This document shows, piece by piece, positions 17,465-25,836 of a stretch of 35,521 nucleotides of DNA (the first letter of the stretch is position 1; every line of letters begins with the position of its first letter). Both the position numbers and the translations under genes were made by a program. The stretch is from Candidatus Kuenenia stuttgartensis (GTDB taxonomy: Bacteria > Planctomycetota > Planctomycetia > Gemmatales > Gemmataceae), in assembly GCA_945897965.1 (NCBI GenBank), contig CAMDHK010000012.1:1-35521 (forward strand), given 5' to 3'. The notes under the pieces were generated by a model. That model had not been told where the DNA came from. It did no database searches and saw only the letters and a list, made by a program, of their open reading frames with translations.

Positions 17465-17835
17465 AACAAAACCTCCTTCATTTGAAACCTATCAAACCGC
17501 AGTGGTGTCAATACCTCCGGAAGTGGAATCACCCTACCCTCAGCATGACAGCTTCGGGCCCAAGTTACGATCGACTCATAAACTTCCTCTCCAGCCATGC
17601 CACCAAGCCAAACATTTTCTTCAGGTGTAATGACAAGTGCGACATTGGTAAGATCACAAGGCCCTAGGCACCCGGAAATCGTTAATTGAACCGTGCGATT
17701 AAGCTTCTCAACCTTCCATATCTCTTTAAGCTGTTCTGCAGGAAGTTCTGGCTTGCCACGATCCGTGTGACCACAACAACAACCTTGGCAGAACACAACC
17801 TGGGCCAGCGCCATCCGCTTCGTAATTAATTGCAT
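17461..17835 (-). CDS. Ferredoxin-like Cys-rich protein (thioredoxin-fold 2Fe-2S or metal-binding)
   Basis: 124 residues, cytosolic. Cys positions are C16-x2-C19-C20-C21 followed by C56-x3-C60 (GCLGPCDLTNV). The CxxC...CxxxC arrangement with the GPCD turn matches thioredoxin-fold 2Fe-2S ferredoxins. C20 and C21 plus the nearby H23 are extra ligands that a plain ferredoxin would not need. In a zinc locus it may instead bind zinc or pass metal to the GTPase. GGAGG lies 7 bases before the ATG. It overlaps znuB by 10 bases and DUF1826 by 4 bases. Confidence 0.8.
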   Translation of the reverse strand: MQLITKRMALAQVVFCQGCCCGHTDRGKPELPAEQLKEIWKVEKLNRTVQLTISGCLGPCDLTNVALVITPEENVWLGGMAGEEVYESIVTWARSCHAEGRVIPLPEVLTPLRFDRFQMKEVLL

Positions 17836-18719
17836 TGGGAAACCTCCTCAGGAAGTACTGCATCATTTAGTTCATCAACTTGAACCGAATCAGAGGCTGC
17901 GGGACGAAACTTTCTAAAAGCAGAAGTGACAGCAAAAACAACTATAAAAGCAACAGTGCAGGAAAGGACAATTGCTGCACCAGGAGAGGTTTCAACAGCA
18001 TAAGAAAATAAAAGCCCTGTAACCGAGCATATGGAAGCGAGGACTGCACCGAACAGCATGCGCCAAGGCATGCGATCGGACAAGAAAGCAGCAGTTGCTG
18101 CGGGGGTGATGAGCAGGGCGTTGGTGAGTATTACGCCAACAGTTTGAATACCAGTAACGACTGCAAGTGCTAAAAGTCCGAGAAGGAGAAACCGCATCAA
18201 ATCTGCGTGCAGCCCGATAACTTCGCCATGAGTGGGATCGAAAGCGGTAAGCTCCAACTCTTTGTGAAAAAGCACCAGCACGATAAATACAACAAGAGCT
18301 ACACCGCTGATAAACCACAAATCGCTGGTAGTCACACCCAAAACATTCCCAAAAAGCATATGGGTAAGGTCACGATAAGACCGGGTTCTACTCATAAGCA
18401 GCACGCCAAGCGCAAACATGCCGGTAAACACCACAGCAATTGCTGTATCCTCCTTTATCGTTTGCCTTCGTGAAGCCCAACCAATAAGCAAGGCAGTCAC
18501 CAAAGCTGCAGCAAGCCCACCTAAAGATAGGCTCAGTCCAAAGAGATGGGCAACCACCAACCCCGGTAGCGTGGTGTGTGCCAGTGCATCCCCGATGAAC
18601 GCCATCCGCCTCTGAACCACATGCACTCCAAGCATGGCAAAGGTAATGCCGACAAGCAAAGCAGCGACTAGTGCATGCTGCATGAAGGCGTAGCGAAAAG
18701 GCTCGATCAACCAGTCCAT
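17826..18719 (-). CDS. znuB: Zinc ABC transporter permease ZnuB
   Basis: 297-residue inner-membrane permease of the ABC-3 family, forming the channel of the zinc importer with ZnuC. It has about eight hydrophobic segments; conserved stretches include HVVQRRMAFIGDALAHTTLP (~33-52) and GVILTNALLITPAATA near 190. Normal family length. GGAG lies 5 bases before ATG 18719, which overlaps the end of znuC by 13 bases. Family members also carry manganese or iron; zinc is chosen from the ZnuA ligands and the COG0523 neighbours. Confidence 0.93.
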   Translation of the reverse strand: MDWLIEPFRYAFMQHALVAALLVGITFAMLGVHVVQRRMAFIGDALAHTTLPGLVVAHLFGLSLSLGGLAAALVTALLIGWASRRQTIKEDTAIAVVFTGMFALGVLLMSRTRSYRDLTHMLFGNVLGVTTSDLWFISGVALVVFIVLVLFHKELELTAFDPTHGEVIGLHADLMRFLLLGLLALAVVTGIQTVGVILTNALLITPAATAAFLSDRMPWRMLFGAVLASICSVTGLLFSYAVETSPGAAIVLSCTVAFIVVFAVTSAFRKFRPAASDSVQVDELNDAVLPEEVSQCN

Positions 18720-19477
18720 ACCTGCTCCTTTTCCAGATTGAGAAAACAGGGGGAGGTATCAGGTTGTGAAATTAATTTCCCAGCCTTAAGGTAAACCGCC
18801 ATATCAAAAGCACCAGTCAATCGACTAAGATCATGAGTTGCAACAATAAGGGTCTTACCCTGCTGTCTAAGATTGCGCATGGCATCATAGATGGTGTCTT
18901 GTGTGGAGGCGTCTACAGCATTGAAAGGTTCATCCAACAACAATAGGTCGGCCTCTTGTGCCAGAGCGCGAGCGAGTAATGCCCGCTGCTGCTGGCCACC
19001 CGACAAATTACCGATCTTCTGCGTTGCGAGCCCCGAAAGGCCAAGGCGCCGAATGGAAGCTGATGCGATATCTTTGTCACGGGTGGAGGGCAGTCGCAAC
19101 CAACCAAGGTGAACATAACGCCCGGTAAGCACAAGGCGTTCGACAGAGATGGGGAAGGCCCAATCAATCTCACCCCGTTGAGGCAGGTAGGCTACACGAT
19201 GATGGCAAGCCCCGACGCAATTTCCGTAAACACGGATAGATCCGGAAACCACAGGAAGCAACCCCGCCACCGCCTTGAGGAGTGTACTTTTACCCGAACC
19301 ATTCGGGCCAACAAGCGCCGTGCAAGTGCCAGATCGAATCTCTAGGTTCACACCTCTTAGCGCCGGGGTCAGCGCACCGGGATAACCAACGACTATATCT
19401 TCGGTAAGAAGAGAAGGCGCGCCTTTTACCGGATCGGCATGACGACCGCTTGAATAAGGAAACCTAGGTTCACTCAT
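18707..19477 (-). CDS. znuC: Zinc ABC transporter ATP-binding protein ZnuC
   Basis: 256-residue cytosolic ATPase. Walker A GPNGSGKST, ABC signature LSGGQQQRALLARAL, Walker B LLLLDEPFNAVD and the switch His in VATHDLSR are all intact, so it should be active. Its first ~25 residues (MSEPRFPYSSGRHADPVKG) precede the usual domain start and look unstructured. The ATG overlaps the znuA stop (ATGA) and has only a weak ribosome site, so translation probably relies on coupling to znuA. Powers zinc import through ZnuB. Confidence 0.95.
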   Translation of the reverse strand: MSEPRFPYSSGRHADPVKGAPSLLTEDIVVGYPGALTPALRGVNLEIRSGTCTALVGPNGSGKSTLLKAVAGLLPVVSGSIRVYGNCVGACHHRVAYLPQRGEIDWAFPISVERLVLTGRYVHLGWLRLPSTRDKDIASASIRRLGLSGLATQKIGNLSGGQQQRALLARALAQEADLLLLDEPFNAVDASTQDTIYDAMRNLRQQGKTLIVATHDLSRLTGAFDMAVYLKAGKLISQPDTSPCFLNLEKEQVWTG

Positions 19478-20403
19478 TGTTTTAGCGCATCCACAATAGT
19501 AGTAACATTGCTACGGATCATATTTTCATAGGTATCGCCTGGGGTGCCCGGTTTGCCTAGGGCATCAGTAAAAAGGGGAGGTGCCAGCTTCACGCCCGCC
19601 TCACGCGCCAATCGCTCCATAACTTTTGGGTTCTGAGTATTCTCAGCGAAAATGGCCGGCACCTTCGCAGCTTTGATGGAATCAACCAGCTTGGCAAAAG
19701 TAACTGGGGAAGGATCCGATGCCTCAGTAGAAAAAGACGATAACAAAGTACCTAAGACTTGAAATCCATAGCGATTTGCAAAATAGCCAAAGGTGTCGTG
19801 ACTAGTAACCAGCTTTCTTCGGTCTTTGGGCAATATTTCAACCTGCGCCAAAACCCAGAGATCGAGCGCCTCAAGCCGTTTTAGATACTTTGTTGAGTTG
19901 GTCTTATACTTTTCTGAGTTGACTGGATCAACCTCTGCGAGTTTGTCGCGGATGATACCCACCATATGAATTGAATTTTCGACTTCATGCCAAACGTGCG
20001 GATCATCTTCATGTTCATGTTTTTCGCCTACTTTATCATTATGATTGCACTCGCCCTCAAGAATCGCTAAACCCTGTGTGACGACAACCCGCCTGGCCTT
20101 GGAATTTGATGCAGCATGTAATTTATCGAGCCAAGGCTCGAATCCGATACCGTTTTCAAAAACCAAATCAGCATCCGCAAGACCAATGCCATCCTTCGGA
20201 GTAGGTTCAAAGGTGTGAGCATCTCCATCTGGGCCAACAAGAACAACAATCTCGGCACAATCTGCAGCAACATTTTTGACCAGATCGCCAAGCACACTGT
20301 AGGTGACAACAACACGGAGTTTTCCTGGTCGTCGCGCCTGATTCGAACACCCCGCCATAAGTACCAACACTAACACCAGGGTGACCAAACTCAATCTTCG
20401 CAT
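19474..20403 (-). CDS. znuA: Zinc ABC transporter substrate-binding lipoprotein ZnuA
   Basis: 309 residues. Lipoprotein signal with lipobox LMAGC (lipidated C19), so it is anchored in a membrane and captures zinc in the periplasm. Metal ligands of the cluster A-I fold are visible as H63, H136, H202 and D280. A third ligand His, rather than Glu, is the usual pattern for zinc over manganese. A short His/acid loop (HNDKVGEKHEHEDDPH, 121-136) is typical of zinc binders. AAGGGG lies 7 bases before the ATG. First gene of the array; a promoter with an abutting inverted repeat lies 129-182 bases upstream. Confidence 0.94.
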   Translation of the reverse strand: MRRLSLVTLVLVLVLMAGCSNQARRPGKLRVVVTYSVLGDLVKNVAADCAEIVVLVGPDGDAHTFEPTPKDGIGLADADLVFENGIGFEPWLDKLHAASNSKARRVVVTQGLAILEGECNHNDKVGEKHEHEDDPHVWHEVENSIHMVGIIRDKLAEVDPVNSEKYKTNSTKYLKRLEALDLWVLAQVEILPKDRRKLVTSHDTFGYFANRYGFQVLGTLLSSFSTEASDPSPVTFAKLVDSIKAAKVPAIFAENTQNPKVMERLAREAGVKLAPPLFTDALGKPGTPGDTYENMIRSNVTTIVDALKQ

Positions 20404-20531
20404 AATTCGACCCCTTAAATAATGGCCCCAAGTGATTTGAATAATGCTTTCTCAAGATCGCAAAAAATAAGGACCACGCAGCATTGCCTATCAAAATATC
20501 GAGAAAAGCAGCACCCAAAAAAGGACTTACA

Positions 20532-20585
20532 AAGTTATACCTTATAAGTATAACTTAATATTACTTTTACAAATGGCGAAGTCAA
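20532..20585 (-). promoter_or_regulatory. znuA promoter with Zur-like inverted repeat
   Basis: On the minus strand TTGACT (20580-20585), 17 bases, then AATATT (20557-20562) form a plausible promoter. Directly downstream, 20532-20556 holds perfect 9-bp inverted arms AAGTTATAC and GTATAACTT around 7 bases. The inner CTTATAAG is itself a palindrome, giving overlapping half-sites. The arms resemble the gammaproteobacterial Zur core GTTATAnTATAAC. A repressor here would block RNA polymerase, as expected for zinc-dependent Zur control. Confidence 0.6.
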
Positions 20586-20604
20586 GGGGTACGACATATA
20601 TCGC

Positions 20605-20618
20605 AAGAATTAATTCTT
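20605..20618. repeat. 14-bp perfect palindrome in the znuA upstream region
   Basis: AAGAATTAATTCTT is self-complementary, 20 bases upstream of the predicted -35 of znuA. It is followed on the plus strand by a T-rich run, but plus-strand transcription here is not expected. It may be an upstream regulator site or chance in AT-rich DNA. Confidence 0.3.
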
Positions 20619-20752
20619 TTTATTTCTTAAGCTCATTGCTAAATGGAGAAGTTAAGAAGTAGCGGGCGCAAAAGTTCAACATGGTTTTGGAACATCTTTA
20701 TGAACATTCACAACCTTGAACACTAGTAATAAGACAAAAATAAAGTTTAGAT

Positions 20753-21871
20753 TTATCTACCATTCTGAACAAAGGTTAAGACAGGCCCTTCCTCTGCATA
20801 CTTAATCACATGGGTACCATTTTTTGTGGGATAGACTACCGCGGATTTAAGATCAAAATCATTGGGCTTTATAAGCCTACACATTTGCTCGCTTTTGGGG
20901 GAAAGATACTTCCCAGCATAATGCATCAACAAGGCGGTTCGATCTCCTATTGAATGCCCCGAATTCTTAATCAACTTACCATCAACATCTTCTTTTCTTA
21001 TGAAGTGCGGGATAACATCTAGGCCAGCTTTTTTCATGGCTTCAACCACCCTACGCTTATCTGATGCCAAGCAGGCCGTATCATCTTCGCCATGAATAAT
21101 AACAACCTTGCATCGATTCGCATTCTTGGCTTGAAGCGCAAGATGAGATTCGTTACCGAGGTCTCTGATTTCCTGCATATCTGGCGAAAGATAAGACCTG
21201 CTTTTAGGATCACGGCTATAGCGGGCATTTAAAAAACTTCCACCTTGAAGATTGAAGGCAACATCATCAGAAAGACTTGCCATGCCTGATAGATCGACAA
21301 CGGCAGCAAAAGTGTTGGGAGCGAATTTGTTCGCCATTAAGGTAACATTTCCACCACCCGAACCACCGGTACAGTAAATGCGAGTAGGATCAAAAGGATG
21401 ATTAGATGCTTTGAGACCAAGGTAAACATAGTGAAGGGCGCGTAGTGCATCCATGGCCTGAATATAGCCATGGTCATACGGTTCTGGGTCGCCATCTTGG
21501 TCGCCACTTTGATAGTAAGTTACGCCAATGACAAGCAAGTCAAAGTTCTCTGCAAGGTGATTTGGGTTCGGCGTATTATCCCAAATGGTACCGCCCCAGT
21601 TATGCAAGCTGAGCATGATGCCCGTCTTCTCGGTAACCGTGGATAACCGATTGCGTGAATAAACGAGATGCACGGGAAGCTTACGCACTGGCTTATCTGC
21701 ACTATCGCGCACTTCAATTTCAACCTTCCCACTCATCTCGGGAAGCTTAGGATTCCCGGTTTTAATTAAAGAAGATTTATCACCTTCGCCAGCGACAAGG
21801 GCACGGGAGTGCAAAGAAAAAACAATCAGACAAATAATTGTAAGCGATGAAAACAATCTGGAAGTAATCAT
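20753..21871 (-). CDS. Secreted alpha/beta-hydrolase esterase
   Basis: 372 residues with an N-terminal signal peptide (TIICLIVFSLHSRALVAGEG). The alpha/beta-hydrolase core has LHNWGG (oxyanion region, ~89-94), nucleophile S171 in TGGSGGGN, an acid in HGEDDTACL and a His in NSGHSIGDR. I cannot name the substrate; it may belong near the DUF2920 hydrolases. It lies 34 bases after the sialidase gene on the same strand, so the two are probably co-transcribed; an esterase removing O-acetyl groups from sialic acids would suit a sialidase partner, but that is inference. Confidence 0.82.
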   Translation of the reverse strand: MITSRLFSSLTIICLIVFSLHSRALVAGEGDKSSLIKTGNPKLPEMSGKVEIEVRDSADKPVRKLPVHLVYSRNRLSTVTEKTGIMLSLHNWGGTIWDNTPNPNHLAENFDLLVIGVTYYQSGDQDGDPEPYDHGYIQAMDALRALHYVYLGLKASNHPFDPTRIYCTGGSGGGNVTLMANKFAPNTFAAVVDLSGMASLSDDVAFNLQGGSFLNARYSRDPKSRSYLSPDMQEIRDLGNESHLALQAKNANRCKVVIIHGEDDTACLASDKRRVVEAMKKAGLDVIPHFIRKEDVDGKLIKNSGHSIGDRTALLMHYAGKYLSPKSEQMCRLIKPNDFDLKSAVVYPTKNGTHVIKYAEEGPVLTFVQNGR

Positions 21872-21905
21872 GATTCCGTCTCAATCAAAGAAAGATATGT
21901 CTAAT

Positions 21906-23078
21906 TTACTTTTCATTTAACCAATTAAGGTTGAAGCGAGCGAGGGATATTACATCCTTCCCTTCATAAAGACAGAGGATGGTGCCATCTGAAAGTACTG
22001 CGAGGTCGCTGTAAGCGCTGGGGCCTGCTTCCAACGTTTTACTGATAGGCCATGTTTTACCATCATCACGACTCAGCTTGATCGAAAGATTTTCCCGCTT
22101 GCCTCTGCCCGCAGGAATCTCTTTCTTGGCAGCATCAAGTCCCAAAGTATGGGGGGCGGAATAAATCAAAGTACCTAAGCTCGAAGGGTGGGAAACAATA
22201 CTTGCCATGCAAATGGGTTCCCAGAGTTGCTGATGAAAGTAAGGCTTGGTCCAATTTGTTGCACCATCGGGGCTTATCGTGATGAGCTTACGATTGGCCT
22301 TTGATACATTGCGGTTCACAAGCATTACGGAACCATCAGAAAGCTCGGTGATCATGGTTTCGTTTGGATTGCCCATCTCACCCTCGTTAGGCAGAGGCAT
22401 CTCGCCTGCCTTCCAAGTTTTGCCATTATCATCACTATAGATGGTGGCTGAAGCAGAGGGTTTATGCTCGCCCGGTTTTCCATAAGCCAACCAAATAGGG
22501 ACGACCAATCTGCCACTCTTCAATTGGATTCCATGGCCCGGGCCGGTTGCGATCACATTCCAATTATACTTCATGCGGAAAGGCTCAAAGGTTGCAGTGA
22601 TATCTACTGGTTTGCTCCAGGTGATACCATCATCATTACTGCGCATGGAAAAGCATCGAGAGTAATTGATGCAATAAAGCAAGTGGATATTACCAGTTTG
22701 TCGATTGATGATTGCAACAGGGTTATTGACTGTCTGTTCTGTTTCGCCATCGTTCTTTTTGGTGGGATTTCCCTCGAACCTAACACCAGTATGAGCTATC
22801 TTTTTTTGGAGTTCCCAGGTTTTGCCACCATCCGTGGAACGACGTAAATGAACTTCGATTTCGCCCCAGTCAGAAGAGTTATTTTTCCGTGCTTCACAAT
22901 ATGCCAGCACCGTTCCCTTAGTGGTTACAACCATACCCGGAATGCGGTATGAGCGAATGCCTTCGGTGTTTGCAAGAAACACCTTGTTCTTTTCTAGCAT
23001 GGGTTGGGCATTTGCAGATTGAATGAAAAATGCAAGAGCCGAAGCAGTCAGAATTACAAGCTTAATGCATCTATTCAT
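21906..23078 (-). CDS. Secreted exo-alpha-sialidase-like enzyme (BNR/Asp-box propeller)
   Basis: 390 residues from ATG 23078; a frame ten codons longer (to 23108) has Asp-Asp in the leader and would spoil the signal peptide (MNRCIKLVILTASALAFFIQ). Sialidase marks: YRIP at 44-47 with R45 of the Arg triad, D70 in SSDWGEIEV, Asp boxes STDGGKTW, SNDDGITW, SDDNGKTW and SRDDGKTW, and AYSDLAVLSDGTILCLYE holding the likely Tyr. Releases terminal sialic acids or similar sugars outside the cell, GH33-like. First gene of a pair with the esterase; divergent from the adenylate cyclase gene across ~200 bp. Confidence 0.87.
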   Translation of the reverse strand: MNRCIKLVILTASALAFFIQSANAQPMLEKNKVFLANTEGIRSYRIPGMVVTTKGTVLAYCEARKNNSSDWGEIEVHLRRSTDGGKTWELQKKIAHTGVRFEGNPTKKNDGETEQTVNNPVAIINRQTGNIHLLYCINYSRCFSMRSNDDGITWSKPVDITATFEPFRMKYNWNVIATGPGHGIQLKSGRLVVPIWLAYGKPGEHKPSASATIYSDDNGKTWKAGEMPLPNEGEMGNPNETMITELSDGSVMLVNRNVSKANRKLITISPDGATNWTKPYFHQQLWEPICMASIVSHPSSLGTLIYSAPHTLGLDAAKKEIPAGRGKRENLSIKLSRDDGKTWPISKTLEAGPSAYSDLAVLSDGTILCLYEGKDVISLARFNLNWLNEK

Positions 23079-23280
23079 GATTTTATAGTCATCCCAAAAA
23101 GTATTCATGGCCTAAACAGACAATTATAAGGTACCCCATAAAAGTTTAGCAGTATATTAATAAAATTGATTCATTGATAATGCTGCTATTTCGCAAGAAT
23201 AATGCTAGCAAGATCATGGGCGATCATAAATAATATACCATTAGATATAGGTATATTTTGATTCTCAAAGCAGGCATTCC

Positions 23281-25515
23281 ATGATGTTTAAACTCTCGTT
23301 ATCACTTCCATTAAGAATCGTCTTAATTACAATATTTTTTTCCATAACATTAATAACAGGGTTGACGATTACTTTAGTAAGTTTGAGGCAGAATCTACAA
23401 AACCGTAATAATTTCGCCAAAGCAATTGGATATCATCTTTCCTTTAATATCAATCAAAACCTAGACAGACTCATTCATGAAATCGAGGATTTTGTAAACT
23501 CCACTGAACGACTTTATAAAAAGCACAACCCAGAAGGAAACAATCACAAGAACTTCCTTGATGTTCTGGCTGATAACCTGATTGAAAACCCCGGATATGG
23601 GGCCATGGTTTACATGGATAAAAAAACAGGTAAAACATTTATTTTAAAGGCACCTTCAATTGACCAGCTCAAGTATGCTTCAATAAGGTATTCAATATTA
23701 CCTTCCCAAAATAATAATTACACAGATGCAGATATAAAACTGGGGGAATTCATACCTAATCCGATGAGTGAGACAGTCACAAAAAAAATCTACCAACTCA
23801 CCACATATCCTGAAAAACCTTCCGAAGTAATACCTGATTGGCCTTATAACTTCAATGATGCACCATGGTATCTATTGGGGAAATCATTACCCGCAAATTC
23901 CAAATGCATGTGGACAGAATCTTTTGTTTTTAAAAATTCAGATGACATTAAAAAACATGGTTCCGGTATTCATTGCGTCAAATCCATTTTCAACGATAAA
24001 GGCGAACTCGCTGCAATCATAGGTATGGAAATAAGCAATTCCATGATCAGCAATTATCTGACAACCTTGTTGGAGGATTTGCATACAGAGGGTTTGAAGG
24101 GATTTATATTTGAAAAGCATCTGGATGGATCAAAAGTTTTGATAGCAAACTCAGTCCGAGATGACAGTCTACCGGAGTTTGACAGAAAAAATTGGACCCT
24201 GGTAAATAATCCTGAGGAAATGAAAGATACTGCTATTTCATCGATGATCAAAAGTCTGCCTAAAGAATTCAGTGCCATCCCAGATATACCTGGGCACCAA
24301 ATTTTTACATTCTATGACCACGAAAAAGGTTATGTGGGGAGTGCCGCTAGTTTGGTTCCGGGTCAAATGCCCATGTGGGTGTTGTGCCTATACATCCCAG
24401 AAAATGTTTTGTACGCTGAATCTTATAATCAGTTTCAAATAACGATGCTTATCACCGTATTGATAATTTTAGCCAGCACGATCATGTCGATATTTTTCGC
24501 CCATATAGCTTCTAAAAATCTTGAAAACCTTGCTCTCTTAGCAACCAAAATAGGCAAGCTCGATTTCAATTATAAAATTCAAATACTATCTCCAGTTAAA
24601 GAAGTTCAAAACCTTGCAAAATCCATGGTCCTTATGCAGATCGGGCTTCAATCCTTCACCAAATATCTTCCCAAGGAAATGCTTAAAAGCTTGTTTGATT
24701 CGGGATCCACAGCAAAACCAGGTGGAAAGGAAAAAGACGTGACCATTTTTTTTGCAGATATCGCCAACTTCACCCACTACTCTGAAATCCTTCCACCAAA
24801 TGATTTGGTTTTGCAACTCAATGAATACCTTGGTTGCTTCTCTTCCGTAATCAATAAAAATCAAGGCACCGTGGACAAGTATATTGGTGATGCGGTGATG
24901 GCTTACTGGAATGCGCCTAAAGATTGTGAAGATCATGCTTTCAAATCTTGCAAAGCTGCAATCCATGGCCTTCATAATCTTTCCTTCCTGCAAAAAGAAT
25001 GGGCCCGTTTAAACAAACCAATTTTCGTTGTTAGAATCGGTATTAATACAGGCAATGTGGTACTAGGAAACATTGGCACCGAAGAACACCTAAGCTACAC
25101 CGTTATGGGTGACAATGTAAATCTTGCCAGCAGGCTTGAAGGCTTGAACAAGGTATACGGAACATCCATAATGATTTCTGATTCCACCCTGAAAGCCTGT
25201 GGCGATAAGTTGGTAACCCGCCCGATTGACTTGGTTGCTGTCAAAGGAAAAGAAAAGAAAATACTAGTGCACGAACTCCTAGGTATAACTGATGAGACAT
25301 CCAGTAAAATAGTGGCTTTTTGCAACGATTTTAAAATAGCCTTTGCTGCTTACTTAAACAAGGATTGGAAAACCGGAGAGCAACTTTTCGCAAAAATCGC
25401 AGAGCAACATCCAAACGATCAGCTTACCAAAATCCATCTGGATCGTTGCAAAGACTTCGTGATCAACCCTCCTGATCCGTTTTGGGATGGTGGGCAAGAA
25501 ATCCATCAGAAATAA
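23281..25515 (+). CDS. Membrane class III adenylate cyclase with extracellular sensor domain
   Basis: 744 residues. A membrane segment at ~13-35, a large outside domain (~40-385, Cache-like by layout), a second membrane segment (~390-412), a linker resembling HAMP, then the cyclase domain from ~480. Metal Asp residues are D493 (FFADIANF) and D537 (DKYIGDAVMAYW). K533 and T607 occupy the substrate-specifying places, the Lys/Thr pair of class IIIb adenylate cyclases, and N614 and R618 are the transition-state residues. All are present, so it should make cAMP in response to an external signal. Start is ATG 23281; a second ATG follows at once. The C-terminal ~80 residues are an extra helical tail. 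Confidence 0.92.
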   Translation: MMFKLSLSLPLRIVLITIFFSITLITGLTITLVSLRQNLQNRNNFAKAIGYHLSFNINQNLDRLIHEIEDFVNSTERLYKKHNPEGNNHKNFLDVLADNLIENPGYGAMVYMDKKTGKTFILKAPSIDQLKYASIRYSILPSQNNNYTDADIKLGEFIPNPMSETVTKKIYQLTTYPEKPSEVIPDWPYNFNDAPWYLLGKSLPANSKCMWTESFVFKNSDDIKKHGSGIHCVKSIFNDKGELAAIIGMEISNSMISNYLTTLLEDLHTEGLKGFIFEKHLDGSKVLIANSVRDDSLPEFDRKNWTLVNNPEEMKDTAISSMIKSLPKEFSAIPDIPGHQIFTFYDHEKGYVGSAASLVPGQMPMWVLCLYIPENVLYAESYNQFQITMLITVLIILASTIMSIFFAHIASKNLENLALLATKIGKLDFNYKIQILSPVKEVQNLAKSMVLMQIGLQSFTKYLPKEMLKSLFDSGSTAKPGGKEKDVTIFFADIANFTHYSEILPPNDLVLQLNEYLGCFSSVINKNQGTVDKYIGDAVMAYWNAPKDCEDHAFKSCKAAIHGLHNLSFLQKEWARLNKPIFVVRIGINTGNVVLGNIGTEEHLSYTVMGDNVNLASRLEGLNKVYGTSIMISDSTLKACGDKLVTRPIDLVAVKGKEKKILVHELLGITDETSSKIVAFCNDFKIAFAAYLNKDWKTGEQLFAKIAEQHPNDQLTKIHLDRCKDFVINPPDPFWDGGQEIHQK

Positions 25516-25836
25516 AGATTTCACATCAAGACATAGAAAAAAGAAGATACAGTAATCGAAATCACCGCACACACAGAGAACATGCAGGCTCAATTGACCC
25601 TTATTTAGGATAAACTGTTACCCGCATTCAATGCCAAGGTGTCGGAAGTAAATAAAGCCGCCCAAGAAAAAATTAGAGAAGCGTTCGCAAATCTAAATGC
25701 AAAAGAAGGACTTCCAAAAAGTAAAGATTCATCGTTGATTTGACTTCAACACAACTATGCAACTTCTTGCTGGTTTAAATAGGTCTTGCAGATTAAAATG
25801 TTTTTTTATTCTTTTAACAAACGGCTGTGATCATTC
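25516..25836 (+). other. 321-bp intergenic region with an interrupted reading frame
   Basis: From ATG 25582 a frame runs to TGA 25743 but meets TAG at 25606, nine codons in. The downstream 44 codons read like a soluble amphipathic helix (DKLLPAFNAKVSEVNKAAQE, then KIREAFANLNAKEGLPKSK). The part from GTG 25639 alone encodes ~34 residues. This may be a decayed small gene or chance. The rest of the gap is AT-rich leader for the symporter gene, with no strong ribosome site before ATG 25837. Confidence 0.35.

Larger units (their letters stand above)
20404..20752. other. 349-bp intergenic region upstream of znuA
   Basis: AT-rich stretch between znuA and the end of the esterase gene, both on the minus strand. 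It contains the znuA promoter and inverted repeat, and the palindrome at 20605-20618. I see no open frame worth reporting and no clear terminator with a T-run for the esterase gene. Confidence 0.6.

Noticed and set aside
25516-25836. Selenocysteine- or pyrrolysine-like recoding at the internal TAG
   Set aside because: No companion recoding genes or RNA structure seen; simple decay or chance is more likely.
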